DNA from: Mastigocoleus testarum BC008
Lineage (GTDB): Bacteria; Cyanobacteriota; Cyanobacteriia; Cyanobacteriales; Nostocaceae
Direction: 5' to 3'
Length of the DNA: 64,000 nt
Assembly (NCBI RefSeq): GCF_001456025.1
Contig: NZ_LMTZ01000118.1
Span: 124,001-188,000 of the forward strand
Below, in pieces: positions 52,756-62,559 of the stretch; the stretch's first letter is position 1, and each line of letters opens with the position of its first letter. The notes under the pieces are model-generated. The model saw only the letters and a list, made by a program, of their open reading frames with translations. It was not told the DNA's origin and made no database searches. The position numbers were made by a program, and so were the translations under genes.

Positions 52756-54822
52756 ATGAATCAGTTACCACCTGATAATTCTGATTCACAACAGCCTTCT
52801 GATGATTCATCTCAAAAGCAACAGGCTGATACTTCCAGATGGGATAATGTAGTTCAAGGTAATCAAAATCGAGTTGTTCAGGGTGATGGCAATCAAGTAA
52901 TTGAAGGGGATAACAACCAGATTAGCCACACCCATATTTACCAAAGTCAGCAGGAAGCTTCCCCAAGACCACAACTCACCCGACAAGAATACCAAAATCG
53001 TCAAGCATTACTCACTAAAGTCAAGAAATTCTGGGTCAAGGGAGTTTTGGAAAAATCCCTTCGTAACCAGGTGCTGATTGAGTTTGGTTTAGACGATAGA
53101 CCAGATGCGATCGCTAGTTCTTGGGAGGTTATTCTAGAAACTGAGGACTCTTCACCTCAACCCCTTCCGGAAGGTACTAAGGTTATTGATATCTTTGACG
53201 AAATTGGTGCAGGACGAACGCTACTAATTTTAGGGAAACCAGGGTCAGGAAAAACCACAACGTTACTCGAACTCAGTCGCGATTTAATTACCCGTGCTGA
53301 ACAAGACATTAATCTGTTAATTCCTGTAGTTTTTAACCTCTCCTCTTGGGATAAGCAACAGAAGATAGCCGATAAGCAACAGACGATAGCCAATTGGTTA
53401 GTGGAAGAACTGAATAGTAAGTATGATGTACCTAAAAAAATTGGAAAAGCCTGGGTAAAGCAGCAGCAACTACTACCATTGCTTGATGGTTTGGATGAAG
53501 TAAAGGCGGAACATCGAGACGACTGTATCAAGGCGTTGAACCAATTCAAGCAGAATTATGGTGTTGAACTGGTGGTGTGCTGTCGGATTGAAGACTATGA
53601 ATCTCTTTCTAACCGTCTGGAATTTCAACGTGCAGTTTATTTGAAGTCGCTGACCCCAGAACAAATCTATCATTACTTGGATAGTGTCAGGACTAATTTG
53701 ACGGGGTTGAAAGCATTAATTCAATGGGATAGGGTATTACAAGAGTTGGTACAATCACCCTTGATGCTCAATATTATGACTCTGGTTTATCAGGGAGTAG
53801 CGGTTGAGGATTTGCCTAAAACTGAGGTGCTAGAAGAACGGCGCAAGCAGCTATTTGATAATTATATAAAACTGATGCTTAAGCGCCCTAATCGCTCGAA
53901 GGTTCAAGACAAATACTCACAAACCCAAACAAAGCGCTGGCTGATTTGGCTGGCACAGAAGATGGTTCAGAGGTCGCAAACAGTATTTTTAATTGAGCAA
54001 ATGCAGCCAACTTGGTTAAAAAGTAGAGCAAAAAATTTTTACAGGCTAAGTCTTGGAACCATATTTGGAATTTTATTTGGGTTGATAAATCTATTGGCAT
54101 TTACTTGGATGGCTGGACTGATACATGGATTAATATGGGGAGGAATATACTTAATTATTGGAATATTCGCTGGATTATTTTTAAAAGAAATCACGACAGT
54201 TGGAATTATTCAAGTTAACTGGAAAATAATCTTAATTCCCCCTTTAAAATTTGGAGTAAGTTTTGGGCTATTTATGGTGTTTTTTGATGTGCTATATAAT
54301 TTAATGCATCAAGGGCGATTGCCAGATTTAGTACATATGCTGACATTTTTTTTGAAGGGTTCGCTATTTTTTGGGATTATGTTGTTATTGCAGAGAGTAC
54401 TTCCTCAAATAGGAAGAAATATAGAATACTTTGTAATTGAAAAAACAACAAATCCCAATCAAGGTATTTGGAAATCACTTCAGAATGCATTGATGATATC
54501 TGTCAGTCTCTGGACACTTACTGGATTCGCAGTGGCACTAATAGCAAGACCTGAGGAGATAGCAATGAGATGGTTTAGTTTTAGCAACTATGGATTTGGT
54601 GCTGGGCTAGTTCTTGGAGGTGCGACTTGCATTCAACACTTTATCCTCCGCTTTATCCTTTACATCAATAATAACATCCCTTGGAATTATGGCCGCTTCC
54701 TCGACTACGCCACAGAACGCATCTTCCTGCAAAAAGTAGGTGGCGGCTATATCTTTATTCATCGAATGTTAATGGAACACTTTGCCCAAATGCAGCTTGA
54801 GAGCAGAAACCTTCAAAGCTGA
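52756..54822 (+). CDS. NACHT-type NTPase with N-terminal Gly/Asn octads and C-terminal membrane region
   Basis: A 688-residue STAND ATPase. Residues 31-57 hold octads matching those of the upstream protein (VVQGNQNR, VVQGDGNQ, VIEGDNNQ). Then come a helical linker, the NACHT domain with Walker A GKPGSGKTT (about 159-167), Walker B LLPLLDGLDEV (about 238-248), and a sensor arginine in VVCCRIEDY. The C-terminal half (about 425-620) is a series of membrane helices, followed by the RFLDYATERIFLQKVGGGY motif with HRMLMEHFA. It starts 9 bp after its neighbour's stop, so translation is coupled. I infer a threat-sensing NLR. Confidence 0.88.
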   Translation: MNQLPPDNSDSQQPSDDSSQKQQADTSRWDNVVQGNQNRVVQGDGNQVIEGDNNQISHTHIYQSQQEASPRPQLTRQEYQNRQALLTKVKKFWVKGVLEKSLRNQVLIEFGLDDRPDAIASSWEVILETEDSSPQPLPEGTKVIDIFDEIGAGRTLLILGKPGSGKTTTLLELSRDLITRAEQDINLLIPVVFNLSSWDKQQKIADKQQTIANWLVEELNSKYDVPKKIGKAWVKQQQLLPLLDGLDEVKAEHRDDCIKALNQFKQNYGVELVVCCRIEDYESLSNRLEFQRAVYLKSLTPEQIYHYLDSVRTNLTGLKALIQWDRVLQELVQSPLMLNIMTLVYQGVAVEDLPKTEVLEERRKQLFDNYIKLMLKRPNRSKVQDKYSQTQTKRWLIWLAQKMVQRSQTVFLIEQMQPTWLKSRAKNFYRLSLGTIFGILFGLINLLAFTWMAGLIHGLIWGGIYLIIGIFAGLFLKEITTVGIIQVNWKIILIPPLKFGVSFGLFMVFFDVLYNLMHQGRLPDLVHMLTFFLKGSLFFGIMLLLQRVLPQIGRNIEYFVIEKTTNPNQGIWKSLQNALMISVSLWTLTGFAVALIARPEEIAMRWFSFSNYGFGAGLVLGGATCIQHFILRFILYINNNIPWNYGRFLDYATERIFLQKVGGGYIFIHRMLMEHFAQMQLESRNLQS

Positions 54823-55187
54823 TTCCATTTCTGATATCGCATAATTTCTAAAGTTACTTTACTAATCCCCAATCGCCAGTCGCCAATCCCCAAATATAAA
54901 ATATTGAATTTACATAAATTAATAGTAATTTTTGTGTAAAGAAGTTAAGATCGTACCACGGGCTTAACCAGGGCATTTTCAATGGTTTGCCAGACTACAA
55001 AGATAAAGAGAGATAAACAGGTTTTACAAGCGTTGTTTTTTAAAAATTGGCTGTAATGGCATCTACCACTGATAAATAGTTAGTAATTATCGGTTTGGCG
55101 AATAGAAAATATGATAAAGGGTAAAGGTTTGGGATTCCGAACCTCTACCCTTAATTTTTCCTAGGTATGTTTACGAGTTAAGTATTT
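54823..55187. other. Spacer between convergent NACHT and typA genes
   Basis: Contains a short CCCCAAT heptad tract (54868-54894) and the typA terminator. No other feature. Confidence 0.5.
55117..55152 (-). terminator. Rho-independent terminator of typA
   Basis: On the minus strand AAGGGTAGAGGTT pairs with AACCTTTACCCTT (one internal mismatch) around a 10-nt loop. It lies 36 bp after the typA stop and is followed by TATCATATTTTC. Confidence 0.6.
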
Positions 55188-56978
55188 TTACCGTCTCGCC
55201 AACTTCTTGGACATCTTACGCAAACGAATTGACTCGGGAGTTATTTCCACTAATTCGTCTGGCCCAATGTATTCCAATGCTCTTTCCAAGCTCATTTCTA
55301 CGGGTGTTTGCAATTGGACCAATTCATCTCCAGTTGCAGAACGGTGGTTTGTTAACTGCTTGGTTTTGCAGACATTCAAGTCTAGGTCTTGAGGACGGTT
55401 ATTTTCCCCAACTATCATTCCTTTGTAAACTTTAGTACCTGGGGTAATAAAGAAGGAACCGCGATCCTCAGCATTTTTCAGAGCGTAGAAAGTTGCAACA
55501 CCTTCTTCAAAAGCAATTAAAACGCCATTACGACGGGTAGTAATTTCACCAATAATCGGACGATAATCCAGAAAACTATGGTTCATGATACCGTCACCGC
55601 GAGTGATACGCATGAATTCACCCCGGAAACCAATTAAGCCACGGGCGGGAATTACGAATTCTAGTTGGGAGCGTCCGTTACCACCCATTTGCATGTCTTG
55701 CATTTCGCCTTTACGCTGTCCGAGTCGTTCAATACAACCACCTACAGCTTCTTCAGGAACATCAAGAACTAAAAGCTCGTAAGGTTCGCAAGGTTGTCCA
55801 TTAACTTCACGGTAAATTACCTGTGGCTGGGACACTTGGAACTCATAACCTTCCCGGCGCATGGTTTCAATTAAAATACCCAAGTGAAGCTCGCCACGAC
55901 CGGAAACTTTAAATTTATCGGGGGAGTCGCTTTCTTCAACGCGCAAAGCAACATTAGTTTCCAATTCCCGCATTAGGCGATCGCGAATTTGGCGAGAGGT
56001 AACAAAGCTACCTTCTTTACCAGCAAAGGGCGAGTCATTAACCGAAAAGGTCATTTGTAATGTCGGTTCGTCGACTTTAATTAGTGGTAAAGCTTGGGGT
56101 TCGTTAGGACAAGTGATAGTTTCACCAATGTTTGCATCTGCAAAACCAGCAACAGCAACCAGATTTCCTGCGGATGCTTCTTCCATCTCAACGCGCTTGA
56201 GACCTTCAAAGCCCATTAGTTTACTAATTTTGGCTTTGACAATTTTGCCATCTTCTTTAACTAAAGCGGCTTGTTGTCCGGCCTTAATAACACCGTTATG
56301 AATTCTACCAATTACGATTCTACCCAGATATTCTGAGTAATCTAGGGTTGTAACCTGTAATTGTAATGGTTTTTCTGCATCGCCGACTGGGGGTGGAACG
56401 TGGCGCAACACAGCTTCAAATAAGGGTTGCATATCCTTGGGTTCATCATCCAAGTCATTTTTGGCGTAACCGGAAAGACCAGAAGCGAATAGGTAGGGGA
56501 AATCACACTGATCGTCATCAGCACCTAATTCTAAGAATAAATCTAATACCTTATCGACTGCACCATGGGGGTCTGCTTGGGGACGGTCAATTTTGTTAAC
56601 TACAACAATTGGGCGCAATCCTTTTTCCAATGCTTTCTTTAACACAAAACGTGTTTGTGGCATTGGACCTTCGTTAGCATCAACAATAAGGATACAGCCA
56701 TCTACCATACCGAGTACCCGTTCGACTTCGCCACCGAAATCGGCGTGTCCGGGAGTATCAACAATATTGATTAATGTTTCTTGATAGCGAACAGCTGTAT
56801 TTTTAGAAAGAATAGTAATACCCCGTTCTCTTTCGAGGTCGTTGGAGTCCATGACGCAATCAGGAACGTCTTCCCCTTGACGGAAAATGCCGGACTGTTT
56901 CAGTAGAGAATCAACGAGGGTTGTTTTGCCGTGGTCAACGTGGGCAATAATGGCGACGTTACGAATTGAGAGCGTCAT
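55188..56978 (-). CDS. typA: Translational GTPase TypA/BipA
   Basis: A 596-residue ribosome-associated GTPase of the EF-G superfamily. G1 VDHGKTTL (about 15), switch I RERGITI, G3 DTPGHADFGGE (about 75), G4 NKIDRPQ (about 130), then domain II, the EF-G-like domain III/V and the C-terminal domain with GRGELHLGIL, YREVNGQPCEPYE and RLRKMSKK. TypA supports ribosome assembly and stress growth. No gene is cotranscribed downstream. Confidence 0.97.
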   Translation of the reverse strand: MTLSIRNVAIIAHVDHGKTTLVDSLLKQSGIFRQGEDVPDCVMDSNDLERERGITILSKNTAVRYQETLINIVDTPGHADFGGEVERVLGMVDGCILIVDANEGPMPQTRFVLKKALEKGLRPIVVVNKIDRPQADPHGAVDKVLDLFLELGADDDQCDFPYLFASGLSGYAKNDLDDEPKDMQPLFEAVLRHVPPPVGDAEKPLQLQVTTLDYSEYLGRIVIGRIHNGVIKAGQQAALVKEDGKIVKAKISKLMGFEGLKRVEMEEASAGNLVAVAGFADANIGETITCPNEPQALPLIKVDEPTLQMTFSVNDSPFAGKEGSFVTSRQIRDRLMRELETNVALRVEESDSPDKFKVSGRGELHLGILIETMRREGYEFQVSQPQVIYREVNGQPCEPYELLVLDVPEEAVGGCIERLGQRKGEMQDMQMGGNGRSQLEFVIPARGLIGFRGEFMRITRGDGIMNHSFLDYRPIIGEITTRRNGVLIAFEEGVATFYALKNAEDRGSFFITPGTKVYKGMIVGENNRPQDLDLNVCKTKQLTNHRSATGDELVQLQTPVEMSLERALEYIGPDELVEITPESIRLRKMSKKLARR

Positions 56979-57364
56979 AGGAACATTCCAGAAATGCGGG
57001 TAATATAACTTAATATTGTGATCCAGCTCTTAATAACAGAATTCGGAAAATTTTGCTAATTCTGTAAACAAGCCTTAATAATTCTATCTCAATGTTAACG
57101 ATCCACGTAAATTTTTGAAAGCAAAACTTTGGGGTTTAAAGTGGCGAAAAGTAGGTTAAATCACTACAAATAGAAGATTGAAGGCTAATATATGTATCAC
57201 TTACAATTTTTTTGGTAAAAATTATTTAATTAATCATCCTAAAGTAGCTACATTGACTTTCACTGTTATGCGATTTTAATGGGAACTACTGAAATTATTT
57301 CTCTTATTACTACTCGATGAAGTTCTCATACCGATTCAATAAATTATTGCAACAGATCCTTCGA

Positions 57365-57390
57365 TAGAGACCTTGCATGCAAGGTCTCTA
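57365..57390. repeat. Perfect 26-bp palindrome
   Basis: TAGAGACCTTGCA followed by its exact reverse complement TGCAAGGTCTCTA. It can form a long cruciform or RNA hairpin. Its ends match the imperfect palindrome at 43711. Confidence 0.92.
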
Positions 57391-57548
57391 CAAAATATAT
57401 CTGTCTCATTATTTTTCCAAATTGGTATAATGTTCAAAACATGTAATATTAGTTACTAGTGGTATGGATTGTTCAGTATCCAGAACCATGTTTTTGTTGT
57501 GTTAGGGACTTCCAAAAAATAATTTATACCATTATTTGTTGACTGTAG

Positions 57549-57568
57549 GGGCGCACCGACGTGCGCCC
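57549..57568. terminator. GC-rich hairpin downstream of the flotillin gene
   Basis: GGGCGCAC and GTGCGCCC flank a 4-nt loop (CGAC). It lies 73 bp beyond the 3' end of the flotillin gene. It resembles dispersed GGGGCGCAC palindromes of cyanobacteria and may act as a terminator, though the following DNA lacks a clear T-run. Confidence 0.5.
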
Positions 57569-57640
57569 TGACAAGTCGTATGTTTTTTTACTGAAAGTCC
57601 CTTAGAGACAGCCTAACCCAACTTACATCAATTTAACTGC

Positions 57641-59659
57641 TTATTCTTTTGTAGTGTAATGACTTTCGAAAGCTTCTGAATCAACATGAGAGTCATTGTG
57701 GCTATAACTGGATACAGGTATGTTATCTGCAACTTTCTGTAAGTGTGTTTCTGGTTTGGCTCCATCTTGATGATGTATTAACTGCCCAACTTGAGATATT
57801 AATTCTCCTAATTTACCTTCTTCCAGTAGGTTATTTATCATGGAAATACCACTGGTTGAGAGAAGTAACTTATTAATATCGTCTACGCCTTTGCCATTAT
57901 TATTCGCTCCTGGAAAAGAATAAATTCTGATATTTCCTAAAACTCCTGGTTGTGGTGCCAATGAGTGGACGATTTCTGGTAGTTTATCTGAAAGTTCCGG
58001 CCAGATGGTAGTGATAACTTGAGCACTTAAACTGGCATTACTAATGGTGTTTTCAGCAGTAATTTTTGCTTGTATACCTTCAGCTTCAGCTAAAGCTCGA
58101 ATGCGTTCGGCATCTGCAAGAATACGAATTGATTCGGCTTCAAGTTCTGCAGCTTGTTGAGCAATTTCAGCTTGTCTGCGACGACGAAAAGCATCAATTT
58201 CAATGACGTTGCGATCGCCGATATTTTTTTCTTGGGCTTGTTCTTCGGCAGCTATTATAGATAGACTCTTACTGCGTTCGGCTTTTTCGATTTCACCGGC
58301 GGTCTTAACTGATTCTTCTGCTTTGGCTTGTTCAGCTTGTGCGACAAAAGTTTCTCGTTTTTTGTTCGCAATTGATATCGCGACTTCTTCTTGTGCGAGT
58401 CTTGCAACTTTTTCTGACTCCGCAATTTGCACTTGTGCTTGTAACTTGTTAGATTCTACGGTTTGTTGGCGGGTAACTTCTGCTAGCTCTGCTTCTTGTT
58501 TTTGATGGATTTGTGTAACCTTTAGTTTTTTGTTACGGTCTTCTAGGGCAATATCAGCTTCAATTTGGCTTTGTTGTACGGATAACTTCTTACGAATTTC
58601 CTCTTCTTCTACCGATTTATCCTGCAAAATTTTGCTGCGAAGGGTGGCTGCAGCTTCTTTATCTTTAGCTTCTTGAATTTCCCGTTGTCTTTGTGCTGTC
58701 AGGGCTTCAACTTGCAACTTTTGCTCTAATTCCGCTGTTTCTTTTTCTTGAGCAATTTGTAGAGATCGCTTTTGAGCATCTAGTTCTTTTTGCTCAATAG
58801 CTACTTGGGTAGTCAATTCCACTTCGCGCTTTTGTTGAATTGAGCGTTGAATAGTTTCTGTACGCAGACGCACTCCTTGAGCATCAAAGAAATTATTGGT
58901 GTCGTAGGTGTCGCTTTCTTCGATTTCGGAAATTGCAATGTTGTTAAGAGTTAAACCTACTTTCTTTAAGTCTTGCTGAGTCAAGTTCAAAACTTCTTCA
59001 GCAAATCCTAACTTGTCGGAATCTATTTCTGCTAAAGTTTTCTTCTTCGCAGCAGCCCTAATGGCATCATCAGCACGGGTTTCTAGGGCTTCTGTGATGT
59101 CTTCGGCTGAGATTTTACCTTGTCTGGAAAGTCGTGCGGCAGCAATTAGCACATCTTCTTCACTGGCATTTATGCAGACATAAAAAGTTACCCGCATATT
59201 TGCCCGTAAATAGTCTTGAGTACGAACTGCTAGTTTACCGGTACGCTCGACATTAATGGAAATTTCTCGTAACGGTACCCGTGTGAGTTCGTGAAAACCT
59301 GGTACCACAATGCAACCACCATTGAGAACTACGGTTTTCTTTTTCACAAAAATACCGCCAGTTCTCACAAAAGCCTCGTTATTCGGAGTAATCACATAAA
59401 TCCGCGTATAAGACCAAATACTCAGTAATATGAGTACGATGATACCCGCGATTAACCCAGGGAAAACAAAGGCTTCATCGATTTGATTGAGGATTGGTTG
59501 GGTAGAAATTTGAGCAATATAGGGTGATGTTTCTACTGGTTTCTCAGCAATTAAAGTAAGTGATGTAGATGTATCATCACTAATATTGTACTGTTCTCCC
59601 ACCAAGGTATTTGTAGGTGGTAGGGGTAATAATTCAATGAAAGTTAACCAAAACAGCAT
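57641..59659 (-). CDS. Flotillin-like SPFH-domain protein
   Basis: A 672-residue membrane-anchored protein. A transmembrane helix lies at about 68-88 (FVFPGLIAGIIVLILLSIW), preceded by about 65 residues. The SPFH/band-7 domain follows (about 90-290: VLNGGCIVVPGFHELTRVPL, ADDAIRAAAKKKTLAEIDSD), then a long Glu/Ala/Lys/Gln coiled coil (about 300-540) and a C-terminal region with IITTIWPELSDKLPE-like sequence. Such YqiK/flotillin proteins organise membrane microdomains. The upstream gene encodes its OB-fold partner, 12 bp away. Confidence 0.93.
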   Translation of the reverse strand: MLFWLTFIELLPLPPTNTLVGEQYNISDDTSTSLTLIAEKPVETSPYIAQISTQPILNQIDEAFVFPGLIAGIIVLILLSIWSYTRIYVITPNNEAFVRTGGIFVKKKTVVLNGGCIVVPGFHELTRVPLREISINVERTGKLAVRTQDYLRANMRVTFYVCINASEEDVLIAAARLSRQGKISAEDITEALETRADDAIRAAAKKKTLAEIDSDKLGFAEEVLNLTQQDLKKVGLTLNNIAISEIEESDTYDTNNFFDAQGVRLRTETIQRSIQQKREVELTTQVAIEQKELDAQKRSLQIAQEKETAELEQKLQVEALTAQRQREIQEAKDKEAAATLRSKILQDKSVEEEEIRKKLSVQQSQIEADIALEDRNKKLKVTQIHQKQEAELAEVTRQQTVESNKLQAQVQIAESEKVARLAQEEVAISIANKKRETFVAQAEQAKAEESVKTAGEIEKAERSKSLSIIAAEEQAQEKNIGDRNVIEIDAFRRRRQAEIAQQAAELEAESIRILADAERIRALAEAEGIQAKITAENTISNASLSAQVITTIWPELSDKLPEIVHSLAPQPGVLGNIRIYSFPGANNNGKGVDDINKLLLSTSGISMINNLLEEGKLGELISQVGQLIHHQDGAKPETHLQKVADNIPVSSYSHNDSHVDSEAFESHYTTKE

Positions 59660-59671
59660 TTTCTTTAATAT

Positions 59672-60364
59672 TTATTTCATTCTTATTTTTTTCTTAGTTA
59701 GATTCAACCAACGATCTACATCTGGAGTGTCTTTAGCGATGACAGAATAAATGTCTTGCTTTCGATTTATGACAATTACTCGTTCGCCATGGTGGGGAAT
59801 AACTTTTGCCCATTTTGGGATAGTGGCATTAATAGTCACTAAATTGCCACTTTTATCAATTACATCTATTTGACCGATTCTATCGTTGTCTTCGGTAGGT
59901 ATAGTCGCAGAACAGACAGTACCATTACGACCAATCAAGCGATCGCTACTTGTATCTTCGCCAAATTCTGCAAAAATTCTCCCCATTGGTCGTGCAATCA
60001 GTCCCCCGATCAATAAAGCGATGAATAGCGACAACAACAAGACTATTCCGTTCCAAATACCACTGGGAATTTGATTGAGGATGCTCTCTAGCCAAACATT
60101 TAACATCCAGCCAGATAAGCCCCATAAACTCAAATCAGTTGCTAGTAATAAAATCAAGGGGGCTTTACCAACACCAGCCCATCCCAGCAAAAATCCTAAA
60201 TTAAAATTACCTTCTCCGCCTAAGTCTAGGTCAGTGTCAATATCAGCATCAACATCAACATCGATGTCTTCGTCTCCACCACCGGAAAAAATCACAAATA
60301 GAAATAGCAAAACTCCCATGCCCAAAAATAGCCAGTAGGGCATGTTAGCTGAATTAAACAGCAT
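59672..60364 (-). CDS. NfeD/YqiJ-like membrane protein, flotillin partner
   Basis: A 230-residue protein. Three hydrophobic segments (about 10-27, 68-90, 103-125) are followed by a soluble OB-fold-like domain (about 140-205: LIGRNGTVCSATIP, VITPHHGERVIVINRKQDIYSVI). An acidic repeat (DEDIDVDVDADIDTDLDL, about 31-48) sits after the first helix, a distinctive low-complexity feature. In many bacteria such a protein is encoded with a flotillin; here the genes are 12 bp apart and must be cotranscribed. The ATG at 60343 is an alternative start. Confidence 0.88.
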   Translation of the reverse strand: MLFNSANMPYWLFLGMGVLLFLFVIFSGGGDEDIDVDVDADIDTDLDLGGEGNFNLGFLLGWAGVGKAPLILLLATDLSLWGLSGWMLNVWLESILNQIPSGIWNGIVLLLSLFIALLIGGLIARPMGRIFAEFGEDTSSDRLIGRNGTVCSATIPTEDNDRIGQIDVIDKSGNLVTINATIPKWAKVIPHHGERVIVINRKQDIYSVIAKDTPDVDRWLNLTKKKIRMK

Positions 60365-60690
60365 GATGCTTAGTGGTAAATAATATTTGGCTGGTAAATT
60401 TCCTACTTATAACTTTGGTTTACCTAACTTCAGTGTAGCTATTTTTATTTGAAGGAGATCGAAAAAATAACAGTTATTTACAGTCAATAACGAGGATATA
60501 TAGATGTAGAATTTTAAGATTAATTAGAAAATGAAATATACCAAAATAAATCTCAGCATAGTTCCCCTATCCGGTATATGAGCAAATATTTTGGTATGGA
60601 TCGAACTTACCCACTTGTTACCAATTTATGATGGTTTGAGATCATTTTTTTAGGTTGTGATTACCTGATCGCACTGCTGTGTAAATTTTG
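60365..60690. other. Intergenic region upstream of the NfeD-like gene
   Basis: AT-rich spacer that should hold the promoter of the NfeD-flotillin operon. I see no other feature. Confidence 0.45.
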
Positions 60691-61560
60691 TTATATATGC
60701 TTCCCAAGCCAATTCAATATTAACTGGTTTGTACGTTCTGGCTGCTCAAGCATAAACCAGTGCCCTGCACCTTCAATACATTTATACTGCCATTGTGCAG
60801 ATATATATTGGCCGGAATTTTTCATTTGTGATTCCCACATGAAGTCATCTTTATTACTCCATATTCCCAGTGTGGGAACTTTAATGGTCAGCAAGTCTGG
60901 AATTTGTCCTGTAAGTACGGCTAATAAATACTCAGGAACCTGATTAGCTTGCTCTAATCTTTGCATATTCTCAAACACACCTGATTTAAGTCCATTTTCC
61001 ACAATTAAATCCCGATTTGGATGACTGCGAAGAACTTCCCGAAAGAAATAACCATTATTTGCTCGGTAAAGTTGAGGTGCAATATCTTGGGTATTTAAGA
61101 AGTAAATCCATTGCATTTGTAGGTTTTCAGTAGATACTTTTAAAAATTCTCCTAAATGACCTACAGACATAGCTGTGTAGCTTTTCAAATTCAAGTTTAA
61201 ATTTTTAGAGTGGGAAGCAAGCTCCCATCCCAAGACAGCACCATAATCATGTGCAATACAATGAATTTTTTCTAATCCAAGTTTTTCTACAAGAGTGACA
61301 AAATCATTTAGTAGATTAGCTAGTTTATAACGTTCTATCTTTTCAGGTGCTTCGCTCAAACCATAACCAAGCAAATCTGGACAAATGACTCGATATCCAG
61401 CCTCTGCTAAAGCAGGAATTTGTTTTTCCCACATTAAACTATTATCTGGCCATCCGTGAATTAAAAGAACGCATTCTTCCCCCACTCGAGAATCTCGCAC
61501 GTGGTATTGAGCGCCATTTAGTTCAACATAAGTCGCACTTAAAGTATTAATATCAAACAT
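60691..61560 (-). CDS. Alpha/beta hydrolase of the epoxide hydrolase/haloalkane dehalogenase type
   Basis: A 289-residue enzyme. The oxyanion HGWPDNSLMW (HGxP), the nucleophile Asp in CIAHDYGAVLGW (about 106) and the His in GAGHWFMLEQPE near the end point to an Asp-nucleophile hydrolase rather than a serine esterase. The cap domain lies between about 130 and 220. Epoxides or halogenated compounds are typical substrates of this group; the actual one is unknown. I choose the ATG at 61560, preceded by GGAAGGA. It lies 111 bp downstream of the AraC regulator, probably under its control. Confidence 0.87.
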   Translation of the reverse strand: MFDINTLSATYVELNGAQYHVRDSRVGEECVLLIHGWPDNSLMWEKQIPALAEAGYRVICPDLLGYGLSEAPEKIERYKLANLLNDFVTLVEKLGLEKIHCIAHDYGAVLGWELASHSKNLNLNLKSYTAMSVGHLGEFLKVSTENLQMQWIYFLNTQDIAPQLYRANNGYFFREVLRSHPNRDLIVENGLKSGVFENMQRLEQANQVPEYLLAVLTGQIPDLLTIKVPTLGIWSNKDDFMWESQMKNSGQYISAQWQYKCIEGAGHWFMLEQPERTNQLILNWLGKHI

Positions 61561-61671
61561 TTTCTCAATTCCTTCCAATTATTGAAGCATCTTGAGAATA
61601 GCTGGACACTTTTGAAGGTTTCGTTCCTATTCTTGCTATTTTGAACGTATTCTTGCTAAATATTCTGTTTA

Positions 61672-62559
61672 CTAAAGATTCCGAAATGTTTTGGGCGAAA
61701 TTCCAACAATCCTCCGAAAATGGTGACTGAAATGACTTTGATTTGCAAAACCACATGCAAGAGCAATATCAACTATTCTGAGATTGGATTGCTTGAGAAA
61801 CTGCTTTGCGCGTTCAATTCGACGACGAATTACATATTGATGGGGTGTAATATGCATCGCTTCCTTAAATAAACGGCAAAAATGAAAAGTACTAATACCA
61901 GCAATTTGAGCTAAATCTTCTAGCCGAATATCTGTTTCCAAGTAAGTTTCAATAAATTCCAATACTTCTTTCTGACTTCTTCTAGATAAACCTTTCCAAT
62001 TTGGAATCTTTTTTTGAATAATCGAAAAGTTGCTGAGAATATGAACTGCAAGCGATGTACCGAATGACTCGCCATATAAGCTTCCTGCGGGACATCCTGC
62101 TGATAAATCTGACTTGAGTGCAGTAACAATTACTTGAATTGTTGGGTCGAATATTTGCCATTTGGGTACAAAATCAACGCAATCTTTCTCCCAGATTTCC
62201 TGAGATATTCCCTTAAAAAAAGTTGGCTCAAATACTATTACCGTAAAACTTGTTGGTATTTCCCAAGTGGTCCAATGCTTAGTGTAAGCTGGACAAAAAC
62301 AAGTTTCACCACCTTGAAGTCCATAGGAAAGATGGGTTTTACCCATACGTCGTTCGTGAAGCGAGCAAGAATTAATATCCATAATTTCCAACGCATGTTG
62401 TTGGAAGCTAGATTCGGGAGATTCACAACCTGGATGCTGGTGATAGTGAGCAAGCATTAAATTACTCCAATTTGCACCCTGACTCGTTAACTTAGGTGGT
62501 GCAGGTAAAATTTGAGTTAGAGCTTCAGCTTTGGTCAGGTCTAAACTTTGCTGCGTCAT
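61672..62559 (-). CDS. AraC-family transcriptional regulator
   Basis: A 295-residue protein. The N-terminal 180 residues are a sensor-like domain without close landmarks (LAHYHQHPGCE, GETCFCPAYTKHWTTWE, the latter with two Cys). The C-terminal AraC/XylS DNA-binding domain has both helix-turn-helix motifs (IRLEDLAQIAGISTFHFCRLFKEA and RIVDIALACGFANQSHFSHHFRRIVG). It is upstream of the alpha/beta hydrolase on the same strand. Its inducer is unknown. Confidence 0.93.
   Translation of the reverse strand: MTQQSLDLTKAEALTQILPAPPKLTSQGANWSNLMLAHYHQHPGCESPESSFQQHALEIMDINSCSLHERRMGKTHLSYGLQGGETCFCPAYTKHWTTWEIPTSFTVIVFEPTFFKGISQEIWEKDCVDFVPKWQIFDPTIQVIVTALKSDLSAGCPAGSLYGESFGTSLAVHILSNFSIIQKKIPNWKGLSRRSQKEVLEFIETYLETDIRLEDLAQIAGISTFHFCRLFKEAMHITPHQYVIRRRIERAKQFLKQSNLRIVDIALACGFANQSHFSHHFRRIVGISPKTFRNL

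Larger units (their letters stand above)
56979..57640. other. Intergenic region with two perfect palindromic repeats
   Basis: Between typA and the flotillin gene. It carries the palindrome at 57365-57390 and a second hairpin at 57549-57568. The rest is AT-rich; the typA promoter should lie in 56985-57150. Confidence 0.55.
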
